DNA of 43,450 nucleotides from an uncultured Verrucomicrobiae bacterium. Lineage in GTDB: Bacteria > Verrucomicrobiota > Verrucomicrobiia > Verrucomicrobiales > Akkermansiaceae. The translations under genes were made by a program, and so were the position numbers. A model generated the notes under the pieces. The model searched no databases. It saw nothing but the letters and a program-made list of their open reading frames with translations, and had not been told where the DNA came from. The stretch is from NCBI GenBank assembly GCA_937957985.1, contig CALGOH010000217.1:1-43450 (forward strand), in the 5' to 3' direction. Position 1 is the stretch's first letter. The number at the start of each line of letters is the position of its first letter. Of the stretch, positions 1 to 8,083 are shown piece by piece.

Positions 1-50
1 CCCGCCGCGGCCAGCGGCAAGGCCAGCAAACACCCTGCGCCGACCCGCAC
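1..50 (-). CDS. Possible 5' end of an exported protein, cut by the window edge
   Basis: Reading left from a GTG at 50-48, the frame is open to base 1 and gives VRVGAGCLLALPLAAA, a hydrophobic run like a signal peptide core. It would follow trxB on the same strand, starting 53 bases after the trxB stop. An ATG at 55-53 opens a different frame with no signal-like character. Only about 16 codons are visible, so neither the gene nor its product can be confirmed. Confidence 0.3.
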   Translation of the reverse strand, partial: MRVGAGCLLALPLAAA

Positions 51-103
51 TGCATTGAGCGAAGCCAGGCCTGCGCACGGACCGCGACGCCGTTCACGCC
101 GGC

Positions 104-1036
104 TCAATGCCCCTCCATTCCCGCCAGGTAGCGCTCCGCCTCCAGCGCCGCGGCGCAGCCCTGGCCGGCGGCGGTGATCGCCTGGCGGTAGTAGTGGTCG
201 GCCACGTCGCCGGCGGCGAAAAGCCCCGGCGTCTTGGTCGCCGTGCGACCGGGATTCTGCAGGATGTAGCCGTTCTCGTCGGTATCCACCAGATCGCCGA
301 GGAAACCGCTGTTCGGCACGTGGCCGATCGCCACGAACACGCATTTCACCTCCAGCTCGCTCTCGCTGCCATCCTGCGTGTCCTTCAGCTTCACGGCGCG
401 CATCTCCCCGTCGTCATCGGTCAGGTACTCGGTCACCACCGCGTTCCACACCGGCTCGATCTTGTCGTTGGCCAGCGCGCGCTCGGCCATGATCTTCGAG
501 GCGCGCAGCTCGTCGCGGCGGTGGATCAGATAGACCTTGCTGGCGAAGCGGGTGAGGAAGGTCGCCTCCTCGCAGGCGCTGTCGCCGCCGCCGATCACGC
601 ACACCGGGACGTCGCGGTAGAAGGCGCCGTCGCAGGTCGCGCAAGAGGTCAGGCCGTGGCCGATCAGCTTCTGCTCACCTTCGATTCCGAGGTGGCGCGG
701 CGCGGCTCCCGTGGCGATGATCACCGTCTTCGCCTCCAGCGTCTTGTCGCCGGCCTTGACCTCGAAATGACCGGCCTCGGTCCGCGTGACCGAGTCCACG
801 TTGGCGAACTCGATCCGGGTGCCGAACCTCTCCGCCTGCTTCTGCATGTCGGTCATCAACTGCGGCCCCATGATGCCCTCCGGAAAGCCGGGGTAGTTCT
901 CCACCTCGGTCGTCGTCGTGAGTTGTCCGCCGGGCTGCGTGCCGGTCAGCATCAGCGGCTCGAGGTTGGCCCGGGCGGTGTAGATCGCGGCGGTGTAGCC
1001 GGCGCAGCCGGTTCCGATGATGATGACGTTCTCCAT
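104..1036 (-). CDS. trxB: Thioredoxin reductase (NADPH)
   Basis: Cytoplasmic flavoprotein that passes electrons from NADPH through FAD and a dithiol to thioredoxin. At 310 residues it has the usual length of the low-molecular-weight bacterial type. Visible motifs in order: N-terminal FAD-binding GTGCAG (residues 8-13), the redox-active CATC in SCATCDGAFYRD, the NADPH-binding GGGDSACEEA, and the C-terminal FAD motif FAAGDVADHYYRQ. The start MENVIII puts the dinucleotide-binding fold right at the N-terminus, as expected. The gene upstream on the same strand encodes a thioredoxin-fold lipoprotein, with 77 bases between them. That protein has no active-site cysteines and is probably extracytoplasmic, so it is unlikely to be a TrxB substrate. 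The assignment is firm. Confidence 0.96.
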   Translation of the reverse strand: MENVIIIGTGCAGYTAAIYTARANLEPLMLTGTQPGGQLTTTTEVENYPGFPEGIMGPQLMTDMQKQAERFGTRIEFANVDSVTRTEAGHFEVKAGDKTLEAKTVIIATGAAPRHLGIEGEQKLIGHGLTSCATCDGAFYRDVPVCVIGGGDSACEEATFLTRFASKVYLIHRRDELRASKIMAERALANDKIEPVWNAVVTEYLTDDDGEMRAVKLKDTQDGSESELEVKCVFVAIGHVPNSGFLGDLVDTDENGYILQNPGRTATKTPGLFAAGDVADHYYRQAITAAGQGCAAALEAERYLAGMEGH

Positions 1037-1113
1037 GGTCCTGTGAGCGGTTGGCGGGCGGAGTATTCCGGCCGAACGCCTCCGGGGTCAACGCCCGGCG
1101 GGAAAATTCACCG

Positions 1114-2022
1114 TCATTCCATCCCGCGCCTGCGCTTCTGGGCGGCGATCCACTCCTGGTCCTCCACCGACAGGCGGTGCTCCTTGGTGCGGGCCCGGGT
1201 TCCGTCCGGCTCGATGAGTACCAGCTCGCCGTCGCGGTAGGCGATCAGTTTGGCGAAGAACTTCCGCCCGAGCGGGTCGGTCCAGGTGCGGTATCCCTTC
1301 TTCTCCATCTTCTTCTTCCACTCCGCATGGGACTTCCCGGCGAGGAAGACCGCCTGGCGGAGCTGTCCCCACTTGTATTCCCACTGCCCGCGCTTGTAGC
1401 CGCGGTAGCGACCGATCACCTCGCCGGCCGGCGTGAGCACCAGCAGCGTCGGGTGGCCGAAGACCTTGTAGCGCTTCTTCAGATCCTCGACGAAGTCCGC
1501 CTTGCGCGCGCCCTGGTCGTCGAGCTTGCTGCCGACCTGCGCGTCGACCTGCAGGCGGACGAGGTTTTCCTGGGCCCACTCCTCGAAATCCTGGCGGCCG
1601 GACAGGTCCTCGCTGATGGGCCGGCTCGACATCGGGTTGCCGGAATCGTTGAACCAGATCAGCACCGGCTTGTCGTTCTTGCGCGCCTCGCGGAAGACGC
1701 GGGTGATGCTGCGCCCCCACGGACCCTCCTCCCGCCGGGCCTCGAGCAGCTCCTCCAGCTCCGGCACGATGTCCCCGGGATTCTCCGCATCGGGATCGGT
1801 GAAGACCATCTCGTCCGGGTTGAGAACCGTCCCCGCGTCGTTGCGCAGCAGTTCGAGCTGGCTTTCCGAGTCGAGCGACCGCCCGTCGCCGCGCAGCGCC
1901 GCCGGGATGGCGTCCTCGGCAAACGGATTCGCCGGGATCTGATCGACGGTCGCCCGGTCGCCCCCGGACCCGCAGGCCGCCAGGAGGGCCACGGGCAGCA
2001 GCAGGATCCACCGACAATTCAT
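1114..2022 (-). CDS. Thioredoxin-fold lipoprotein with C-terminal SHD1-like domain, no CXXC
   Basis: Predicted lipoprotein of 302 residues. The chosen ATG gives MNCRWILLLPVALLAAC, a clear lipobox (LAAC); the longer frame starting at 2058 adds 12 residues that spoil it. The middle region (KPVLIWFNDSGNP... to the HPTLLVLTPAGEV strand) resembles a thioredoxin fold of the DUF255/thioredoxin-like family. The active-site loop reads NDSGNPMSSRP and the mature part has no cysteine after the lipobox, so it cannot do dithiol exchange. The last 55 residues (WTDPLGRKFFAKLI... EDQEWIAAQ) look like an SHD1 domain, often found in Verrucomicrobia and Planctomycetes exported proteins. Role unknown; probably binding or scaffolding in the envelope. 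The gene at 40288 has the same two modules in the opposite order, with an intact WCGPC. Confidence 0.75.
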   Translation of the reverse strand: MNCRWILLLPVALLAACGSGGDRATVDQIPANPFAEDAIPAALRGDGRSLDSESQLELLRNDAGTVLNPDEMVFTDPDAENPGDIVPELEELLEARREEGPWGRSITRVFREARKNDKPVLIWFNDSGNPMSSRPISEDLSGRQDFEEWAQENLVRLQVDAQVGSKLDDQGARKADFVEDLKKRYKVFGHPTLLVLTPAGEVIGRYRGYKRGQWEYKWGQLRQAVFLAGKSHAEWKKKMEKKGYRTWTDPLGRKFFAKLIAYRDGELVLIEPDGTRARTKEHRLSVEDQEWIAAQKRRRGME

Positions 2023-2146
2023 CGCCGGGAGCCTACGGGGGCGACCCTCCCGACCCAAGCGCGAAACCGAGGGCCGCGGCTCTGGTTAGCCTTGCCCCGG
2101 CGCGGAACCCGCGCACACTCGCCGCGTTTCGTCACGAGCCTCCGTC

Positions 2147-3766
2147 ATGATCCGTCGCATTTCCTCCGTCCTGCTGCTCCTCTTCACCCTCCTCAGTCCG
2201 GTCGCCCTCGCCGCCGGTGGTGGCCACGACTCGAAGCCTCCCGAGTTCGTCACCAAGATGGGCGAATTCCCCGCCCTCGAGGCCGCCGCGGGAAAGCAGA
2301 GCATCATGGAGCGCGTCAGCTTCCGCGCCAGCGAGGAGCCCTTCCTGCTGATCGCGACGATCATCTTCGTCTGCGCCATCGTGCACACCTTCTTCGCAGT
2401 CCCGATCACCAAGCTCGCCCACAAGGTCCAGCACGATCACGACGCCAGGGTCCGCCGTGAAAAAGAGAAGCTGGGCGAGTCGGCCTACGCCCAGGACATG
2501 GTCAGCTTCAAGGCCACCCTGCTCCACTTCCTCGGAGAAGTGGAGGCGATCTTCGGCATCTGGGTCATCGTCCTGGTCGCCGCGATGATCGGCTTCTACG
2601 ACGTCGACACCGCCAAGAGCTACATGAGCGGCGTCAACTACACCGAGCCGCTGTTCGTGGTGGTGATCATGGCCCTGGCTTCGACCCGCCCCGTGCTCCG
2701 CTTCGCCGAGAACTGCCTCGGTTTCGCCGCCCGCATCGGCAAGGAAAGCCCGGCCGCCTGGTGGCTCTCGATCCTGATCATCGCGCCCGTCCTCGGCTCC
2801 TTCATCACCGAGCCCGGCGCCATGACCATCGCCGCCATGCTGCTGGCTAGGAAATTCTACCGCCTGCGTCCCTCGCCGCTCTTCGCCTACGCCACCCTCG
2901 GCCTGCTCTTCGTGAACATTTCCGTCGGCGGCGTGCTCACCAACTTCGCCGCGCCGCCGGTGCTGATGGTCGCCGGACCGGACAAGTGGGACCTCACCAC
3001 CAAGGAGATGTTCGTCCACTTCGGGGAAAAGGCGATCCTCGGCATCCTGATCTCCACCGCCGCCTACTACTTCTTCTTCCGCAAAGAGCTCAAGAAACTC
3101 GCCGGGCAGTTGGAGGACCACGACGGCGACGGCCGGGGAGACCTCCAGAAGCCCGACCGCAAGATCCCGGTGTGGGTCACGATCGTCCACCTGCTTTTCA
3201 TGGGCTGGACGGTCTTCAACGCCCACACGCCCTCGCTCTTCATCCTCGGCTTCCTCTTCTTCCTCGCCTTCCGCGAGGCCACCGCGCACTACCAGACCAA
3301 GGTCGACCTGCGCGGCCCGGTGCTCGTCGGTTTCTTCCTCGCCGGCCTGGTCATCCACGGCGGCCTCCAGGGGTGGTGGCTCGCCCCCATCATCACCTCG
3401 CTCGAGGAATGGCCGCTCTTCATCGGTTCGGTGGTCCTCACCTCCTTCAATGACAACGCCGCGATCACCTTCCTCGCCAGCCAGGTCGACGGCCTCGCCC
3501 CTGCGCTCAAGTATGCGGTGCTCGCCGGCGCGGTCAGCGGCGGCGGCCTGACGGTCATCGCCAACGCCCCCAACCCGGCGGGCCAGGCCCTGCTGAGCCG
3601 CTTCTTCGGCGACGGCGTCTCGCCCGGCAAGCTGCTCGCCGCGGCGCTGATCCCGACGATCATCGTTTCGATGCTGATGATGCTCTTCCCCGATCCCGAT
3701 GTGGAGAAGATCTTCGAGAAGCCCGAGTCGAAGGTGGAGGAAACCACGCTTCCGGAGGCGCGCTGA
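2147..3766 (+). CDS. Putative Na+/H+ antiporter (PF07399 type)
   Basis: Polytopic inner-membrane protein of 539 residues. It has an N-terminal signal-like segment (MIRRISSVLLLLFTLLSPVALA), an anchoring helix near residues 60-80 (LLIATIIFVCAIVHTFF), a charged cytoplasmic stretch, then about ten hydrophobic segments. Conserved-looking patches include ITEPGAMTIAAMLLA, GGVLTNFAAPPVLMVAG and SFNDNAAITFLASQV, which resemble the ion-transporter helix breaks of this family. The family is annotated as putative Na+/H+ antiporters by homology; transport activity is not shown by the sequence itself. The stop is followed after three bases by the ribE start, so the two are probably co-transcribed. The gene upstream is divergent, with a 124-base gap. 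No FMN riboswitch is apparent in that gap. Confidence 0.88.
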   Translation: MIRRISSVLLLLFTLLSPVALAAGGGHDSKPPEFVTKMGEFPALEAAAGKQSIMERVSFRASEEPFLLIATIIFVCAIVHTFFAVPITKLAHKVQHDHDARVRREKEKLGESAYAQDMVSFKATLLHFLGEVEAIFGIWVIVLVAAMIGFYDVDTAKSYMSGVNYTEPLFVVVIMALASTRPVLRFAENCLGFAARIGKESPAAWWLSILIIAPVLGSFITEPGAMTIAAMLLARKFYRLRPSPLFAYATLGLLFVNISVGGVLTNFAAPPVLMVAGPDKWDLTTKEMFVHFGEKAILGILISTAAYYFFFRKELKKLAGQLEDHDGDGRGDLQKPDRKIPVWVTIVHLLFMGWTVFNAHTPSLFILGFLFFLAFREATAHYQTKVDLRGPVLVGFFLAGLVIHGGLQGWWLAPIITSLEEWPLFIGSVVLTSFNDNAAITFLASQVDGLAPALKYAVLAGAVSGGGLTVIANAPNPAGQALLSRFFGDGVSPGKLLAAALIPTIIVSMLMMLFPDPDVEKIFEKPESKVEETTLPEAR

Positions 3767-3769
3767 TCC

Positions 3770-4357
3770 ATGTTCACCGGACTGGTCGAAGCCTGTGGCA
3801 ACGTGCGCTCGCTCGAGCGGCGCGGCGACCAGGCGAGGCTGTCGATCGCCATCCCCTTCGCCGGGGAACTGTCGCAGGGCGACTCGGTCGCGATCAACGG
3901 CTGCTGCCTCACCGCCGTCGCCGTCGATCCCGTCGGCGCGGACTTCGACGTGCTGATGCAGACGCTCGACGTCACCTCGCTCGGCGACCTCGTGGAAGGG
4001 TCAACCGTGAATCTCGAGCGGGCGCTGCGCGCCGGCGACCGCTTCGGCGGGCATTTCGTCCAGGGGCACATCGACGGCACGGGTGTGATCGAGAAGCTCG
4101 AGCCGCACGGTCAGGATCACGTCCTCGAAGTCCGCCTGCCGGAAAAGCTCGCCCCGCTCTGCATCGACAAGGGCTCGCTGGCCGTAGACGGCATTTCCCT
4201 GACCATCGCGGAACTCGACGGCACCCTCGCCCGTTTCTGGATCATCCCCCACACCTTTGAGCAGACCAACCTCCAAGGCCGCGCCGCGGGCGAGCGGGTC
4301 AACCTCGAAGCCGACCTGCTCGCCAAGCACGTGGCGAAGCTGATGAGCAAGACCTGA
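3770..4357 (+). CDS. ribE: Riboflavin synthase, alpha chain
   Basis: Catalyses the last step of riboflavin synthesis, the dismutation of two 6,7-dimethyl-8-ribityllumazine molecules. The 195-residue length is normal for the family. The N-terminus MFTGLVEACG is the family hallmark. Two homologous lumazine-binding barrels are visible: the first contains the GDSVAINGCCLTAV loop, the second the equivalent KGSLAVDGISLTI. The GGHFVQGHIDG motif joins them, and a C-terminal helix supports trimerisation. It sits three bases after the antiporter gene, away from other rib genes in this window. Its TGA abuts the stop of the convergent DUF2752 gene, forming TGATCA. The identification is secure; only the operon partner is unusual. 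Confidence 0.96.
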   Translation: MFTGLVEACGNVRSLERRGDQARLSIAIPFAGELSQGDSVAINGCCLTAVAVDPVGADFDVLMQTLDVTSLGDLVEGSTVNLERALRAGDRFGGHFVQGHIDGTGVIEKLEPHGQDHVLEVRLPEKLAPLCIDKGSLAVDGISLTIAELDGTLARFWIIPHTFEQTNLQGRAAGERVNLEADLLAKHVAKLMSKT

Positions 4358-4768
4358 TCACGGCGGCGCCAGCCAGGTGAAGGGCACCCACGGCAGGTTG
4401 CGCAGGACCATGAAGCCGAGGATCATCGCGAGCAGCACCACGCCGCCACGACTCCCGATCGGCACCCGCCACTTCACGGGCTCCCCGCGGACCCACCCGA
4501 CCACCTCGGGAACCAGCGCGAGCAACGCCAAAGGCAGCAGCACGACACCCAGCGGATTGAAGCGGAAGGCGTCGAGAAACCGGCCCTCGAACACCGCATG
4601 GGCGGCCCGGGTCATGCCGCATCCGGCACAGTGGAGGCCGGTCAGGTCGTGAAGCACGCAGTTGAGCGGAAGAGCGCCCGGCCCTTTCGTGGCGAGCCAC
4701 ACGGAACCGGCGACCACCACCGCCAGCACCCCGAGCACGATCGCCATCCGCATGCCGGATCGGGTCAT
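4358..4768 (-). CDS. DUF2752 membrane protein
   Basis: Small inner-membrane protein of 136 residues. The start at 4768 (MTRSGMRMAIVLGVLAVVVAGS) opens with a membrane helix; earlier in-frame ATGs would overlap the upstream GYF_2-CD225 gene and add arginine/serine-rich noise. The DUF2752 signature is visible as LHCAGCGMTRAAHAVFEGRFLDAFRFNPLGV: a CxxCGxTR motif followed by an NP-containing turn. Three further hydrophobic stretches follow. Family function is unknown. It is the last gene of the four-gene minus-strand cluster, 7 bases after the stop of the CD225 gene. DUF2752 and CD225-like genes are, from general knowledge, often found together in bacteria, which suggests a shared membrane role. 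Confidence 0.85.
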   Translation of the reverse strand: MTRSGMRMAIVLGVLAVVVAGSVWLATKGPGALPLNCVLHDLTGLHCAGCGMTRAAHAVFEGRFLDAFRFNPLGVVLLPLALLALVPEVVGWVRGEPVKWRVPIGSRGGVVLLAMILGFMVLRNLPWVPFTWLAPP

Positions 4769-4775
4769 CAGTGGT

Positions 4776-5273
4776 TCACGACTCGGCGGCGATGATGACG
4801 ATGGCATACAGCAGGATGACCACCAGGCCCGAGATGAATCCCCACATGCACCACATCTTCGCCTTGTCCGAGGCATCGCGGGCACCCGCGAGATCCCCGG
4901 CGCTCTTGAGGCCATCGACCCGCGCGGCGAAGACGATCGCCACGATCCCGAAGATCTGGCAGCAGAGCAGGGTCACCACGATCGACTGCCAGAGATAGCT
5001 CGGGATTTCCCCACCCGCAGCAGGTGATCCCGGATGAGCCGCGGGGGGCTGATAGGGCGACTGGACCGGTGCCGCCGGAGGACCCGAAGGAATCTCCGGG
5101 GCCAGCGCGTTCGCCAGCTCCGGCACCCTGCCGATCGCCAGCCAATCGCCCATCCCGTCGCGCCACACCAGGTTCTCGGCCCCCAGCTTCCCCGAGGCGA
5201 CCAGTTCCCTCAACTCGGCCTCGGCCACCGGACCGTGCTGCTGTCCGTCGCTCGCGTAATACCACTGCATCAC
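4776..5273 (-). CDS. GYF_2 domain plus CD225/dispanin (IFITM-fold) membrane protein
   Basis: Two-module protein of 165 residues. Residues 1-55 form a GYF_2 (DUF4339) domain: WYYASDGQQHGPV, a middle stretch on amplification of glycine/glutamate positions, and NLVWRDGMGDWLAI, the usual W-x-GM-W pattern. A proline-rich linker follows. Residues 92-165 match the CD225/dispanin pattern of two membrane segments around a polar loop: the first ends IVAIVFAARVDGLKSAGDLAGARDASDKAKMW, and the second is GFISGLVVILLYAIVIIA. Human IFITM proteins share this fold, but bacterial members have no settled function. GYF domains generally bind proline-rich peptides; the proline-rich linkers of this protein and its neighbour are possible ligands. 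A second ATG one codon in is an alternative start. Confidence 0.85.
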   Translation of the reverse strand: MMQWYYASDGQQHGPVAEAELRELVASGKLGAENLVWRDGMGDWLAIGRVPELANALAPEIPSGPPAAPVQSPYQPPAAHPGSPAAGGEIPSYLWQSIVVTLLCCQIFGIVAIVFAARVDGLKSAGDLAGARDASDKAKMWCMWGFISGLVVILLYAIVIIAAES

Positions 5274-5297
5274 CCGTCCGGCATACCGCTTCCGGCC

Positions 5298-6635
5298 TCA
5301 CATGTCACTCGCGATCGCGATCCCCATGAAGACGCCGAAGCAAACGGTCAGACCGATGGTGATGTAACCCGTGACCAGGCCCGCGATCGCCATGCCCCTC
5401 CCCGCCATCGGCACGGCGGACTCGTTGATCTGGCGCAGCGCGAGGTGTCCGCAGATCACCGCCGGGATCCCGGCCAGGATGCCGACGAAACAGGTGAACA
5501 TCAGCAGCACCGAGGAGATCCCGCACACCAGGCTGGCGATGGCGTTGCCGTTGTTGGGCACCACCGGATACGGGCTGTAGCTTCCGGCCGCCGGCGTCTG
5601 ATAGGGAGACCCCGCCTGGGGCGAAACGATCTGCGCCGACCACTCGGGCACCTCGGACATCGGCTTCCAGTTCTCCATCCCCTCGCGCCAGATGATCGTC
5701 GTGGCGTTCACCCTCCCCGTGGCGATCAGACCGCGGAGTTCGTGATCCTCCACGGGACCTCTCTGTTCGCCATTCTCGCCGTAATACCAATGCGCCACGG
5801 GAGCGGAGCATCTCCGATCCTTGCGCCGCATACAACCCCGGGCCCGGCGCCGTCCCGCCGCATCCATTCCGTAGCCGCGGGAGACCTCCCGGTAACCGTC
5901 CCGTTCGTCATCCCGCAGTTGCCGGGGCTTCTCGAAGAACGTCTCGGTCGCCACCGCGAAGAACTCCGCCGGGCTCTCCGCCCCGTAGGCGTCGAGCACC
6001 GTCCGCTTTCCCGCCTCCACATCCTCGCAGAACCGCTCGTAGGCAGGCGCCAGGGTCGAGGACCAGCGCCCGTAGTCCGGCCCCTCGTCGAACTCCGGCA
6101 CACCGTCCGCCACGCCGTCCTCCTGGTCGATCTGATGCGCGAACTCGTGCAGCACGACATTCAGCCCGTCCTCGGGATTCGCCGATCCCTGGCAGATGCT
6201 CTGCCACGAAAGAACCACGCTGCCGGTGCTCCACGACTCGCCGAGCCGAACGTCGTGGTCGCCGGCATGAAAGGCATCCGGATAGACCAGCACGCTGCGC
6301 AGACGCTCGTAGTAGTCCTGCGGGCGGTGCGCGATCAGCAGGCAGGCCGGCGCCGCCACGGCCAGGCGCATCTCCTCAGTGACCTCCTCCAGTCCGCCAC
6401 ACGCCTCGAAACCCTTCTCAGAGAGAAACACGCGCATCCAGCCCTCCGCCGCCCGCCGGGTCGATCCCGGCAGCCGTTCCCACAGCGGAAACCGTTTCGC
6501 CACGAGGGCCCGTTCGCGCCCGGACAGTTCGGTCGACCGCAGCCGTCGACGCCGACGCGCGATGCCCGAGGCATGCCAGAAGGTCAGGGCCAGCACCAGG
6601 GCCACCCCGCCAAGGAAGATCCACAGTCCGGTCAT
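5298..6635 (-). CDS. M90 (MtfA-like) metallopeptidase continuous with GYF_2 and DUF4190 domains
   Basis: One open frame of 445 residues, starting at 6635 with a membrane anchor (MTGLWIFLGGVALVLALTFW). Residues 30-258 match the M90/MtfA zinc peptidase family: HEFAH at 163-167 is the HExxH zinc site, and SPAEFFAVATETFFEKP carries the downstream acidic residues. After GYGMDAA, where M90 proteins normally finish, an arginine-rich linker (260-280) leads into a GYF_2 domain (HWYYGENGEQRGPV to WREGMENWKPM) and a DUF4190 double-helix region (about 365-440). A GTG at 5798-5796, directly before AHWYYGE, could start a separate 166-residue protein, so this may be two genes lacking a stop between them. 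The ATG overlaps the stop of the CorA-like gene (ATGA). Confidence 0.72.
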   Translation of the reverse strand: MTGLWIFLGGVALVLALTFWHASGIARRRRRLRSTELSGRERALVAKRFPLWERLPGSTRRAAEGWMRVFLSEKGFEACGGLEEVTEEMRLAVAAPACLLIAHRPQDYYERLRSVLVYPDAFHAGDHDVRLGESWSTGSVVLSWQSICQGSANPEDGLNVVLHEFAHQIDQEDGVADGVPEFDEGPDYGRWSSTLAPAYERFCEDVEAGKRTVLDAYGAESPAEFFAVATETFFEKPRQLRDDERDGYREVSRGYGMDAAGRRRARGCMRRKDRRCSAPVAHWYYGENGEQRGPVEDHELRGLIATGRVNATTIIWREGMENWKPMSEVPEWSAQIVSPQAGSPYQTPAAGSYSPYPVVPNNGNAIASLVCGISSVLLMFTCFVGILAGIPAVICGHLALRQINESAVPMAGRGMAIAGLVTGYITIGLTVCFGVFMGIAIASDM

Positions 6636-7381
6636 CGCTTCCGCCGCACGCCCTCCCAGCCGACAAGAAACAGGACGATCAGTCCCAGCACGAGTCCGAT
6701 CGACAGGATCCCCCAGAACCACGGCTGGAGAAATCCGGGAATCTCGACGTTCATGCCGAGCAGGCCCGCCACCGCCACCAGCGGCAGGAAGAAGCCGGCC
6801 ATCAGGTTCAGCCGGAAAGCGATCGCGTTCAACCGCTCCGCCGCCTGCTGGTGTTCCTCGGCGCTCTCCGCCTGCCAGAAGTCCAGTGTCAGCTTCGCAT
6901 CATGATAGAGCAACTCGGCCGCGCGCTGGATTTCCCTCGCCCGGTCGCGCAGGCCGATCAGCGTCCGGTTGTCCTCGTCGGCCGACACCGCGGCCTCGAG
7001 CGTCGTCTGCAGGTTGCGCGTCGAGCGGGCGATCGGCCCGGCGTGGCGGATGATCTCGAAGACGCGGGTCACCTCCTCGGTCTCGTCGATCTGCGCCTCG
7101 TGGTCGTCGATCACGGCCTGGTAGCGGTCGAGCAGCCGCGACATCTCCTTCAATCCCTCGCTGCCCCCCGGGCTCCTCCACGTGCCGTCCGCCTGCATCC
7201 AGAAGACCAGCGCCTCGCGCTCGGGAACCTTCGGCTCGGGAACCTCGTGGACGATCAGCAGCGCCTCCGTGGCACCCTGCAGAAAGCGCTGGGCACCCGC
7301 ACGGCTGCTCAACTGATCCCGCAGGCTTTCCTCGATCTCGAAGTCCCTCGGCAGGTAGCGGATGACTTTGCGGCTGGCCAT
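6632..7381 (-). CDS. CorA-like divalent cation transporter, short form
   Basis: Membrane protein of 249 residues with the CorA/ZntB layout. A soluble N-terminal domain is followed by a long helical stretch (about 80-190), then two C-terminal membrane helices. GMN at residues 209-211 (LLGMNVEIPG) is the family selectivity signature at the end of the first helix. The second helix is GILSIGLVLGLIVLFLVG, ending in the basic tail RRKR. CorA pentamers carry Mg2+ or other divalent ions. The soluble domain is shorter than in classical CorA (about 315 residues), so substrate is uncertain. It is the first gene of the minus-strand membrane cluster and overlaps the M90 gene start by four bases, implying coupled translation. 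Confidence 0.82.
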   Translation of the reverse strand: MASRKVIRYLPRDFEIEESLRDQLSSRAGAQRFLQGATEALLIVHEVPEPKVPEREALVFWMQADGTWRSPGGSEGLKEMSRLLDRYQAVIDDHEAQIDETEEVTRVFEIIRHAGPIARSTRNLQTTLEAAVSADEDNRTLIGLRDRAREIQRAAELLYHDAKLTLDFWQAESAEEHQQAAERLNAIAFRLNLMAGFFLPLVAVAGLLGMNVEIPGFLQPWFWGILSIGLVLGLIVLFLVGWEGVRRKR

Positions 7382-7489
7382 CGCCGAGATTCAAGCCGCC
7401 GGACACCGCCCCCGACAATCGGAAAGACTCGAAGAGATCCTCATTCCGACACCGTTGCTCTTGCGGCGCGCCTGCGCAAGAATGCTCCC

Positions 7490-7711
7490 ATGAACTGGAG
7501 AGACCACATCACGGCAGACCCGAAGATTTGCCACGGGAAGCCTTGCTTCAGAGGCACCAGGATCATGGTTTCGGTGGTGCTCGATTGCCTGGCGGCCGAC
7601 ATGTCCGTGGACGCCATCATTGCCGATTATCCCTCACTCTCCAAGACGGCGATCCATGCGGCGCTCGCCTACTCTTCGGAGCTCGCTCAGGAGAGGGTCG
7701 TGGTGGCGTGA
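7490..7711 (+). CDS. DUF433 antitoxin
   Basis: Small protein of 73 residues with the typical DUF433 pattern: WRDHITADPKICHGKPCFRGTRI at the start, followed by a short helix-turn-helix-like segment (VDAIIADYPSLSKTAIHAAL). DUF433 proteins are antitoxin components usually encoded directly before a DUF5615 PIN-like protein, as here. The start ATG at 7490 gives the family N-terminus exactly. The stop overlaps the toxin start in GTGA, a sign of translational coupling. Upstream, 108 bases separate it from the divergent CorA-like gene. By analogy with type II modules, the complex probably represses its own promoter, but no clear operator is visible. Confidence 0.9.
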   Translation: MNWRDHITADPKICHGKPCFRGTRIMVSVVLDCLAADMSVDAIIADYPSLSKTAIHAALAYSSELAQERVVVA

Positions 7712-8058
7712 AGTTCAAGATCGACGAGAATATCTCCGAGAGCGCGAAGCGTTTGCTGCTTGAGCGCGGGCACGATTGCCACTCCGTGTATGACGAGAGG
7801 ATCGAGGGAGGGTCGGACGATGATCTCATCAGTATCTGCTTACGGGAGCAACGGCACCTGGTCACGCTTGACCTCGATTTCGCTGACATTATCCGCTATC
7901 CGCCGATCGACTACCATGGGGTGATCGTGCTTCGCCTCTCCCGCCAAGACGCTTCTTTCGTGATCGACCGCCTCGGTGAAGCACTGAGTGAGATCGAGGA
8001 ACTGACTTTGCCCGGACATCTGGTGATTGTGGACGATCGCAGAATCAGGTTCCGCTAG
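7708..8058 (+). CDS. DUF5615 PIN-like toxin
   Basis: Protein of 116 residues starting at a GTG that overlaps the antitoxin stop. The N-terminus VKFKIDENISESAKRLLLERGHD carries the first acidic cluster of the PIN-like fold (the D/E of FKIDENI). Further acidic positions follow in GGSDDDLISICLREQRHLVTLDLDFADI, where TLDLDF corresponds to the second conserved aspartate group. DUF5615 proteins are predicted ribonucleases of type II toxin-antitoxin pairs. All acidic residues expected for metal binding seem present, so the toxin could be active. It ends 25 bases before the convergent hisA stop. Confidence 0.87.
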   Translation: MKFKIDENISESAKRLLLERGHDCHSVYDERIEGGSDDDLISICLREQRHLVTLDLDFADIIRYPPIDYHGVIVLRLSRQDASFVIDRLGEALSEIEELTLPGHLVIVDDRRIRFR

Positions 8059-8083
8059 GCTGACAACGCCGAATATTTTGCCC

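Noticed and set aside
107..2460. Plus-strand frames opposite trxB and the thioredoxin-fold lipoprotein
   Set aside because: Shadows in GC-rich DNA; the minus-strand products match known families throughout.
2132..3358. Minus-strand frame rich in acidic residues and histidine across the antiporter gene
   Set aside because: Antisense of a membrane protein gene; hydrophobic codons read backwards give such sequences.
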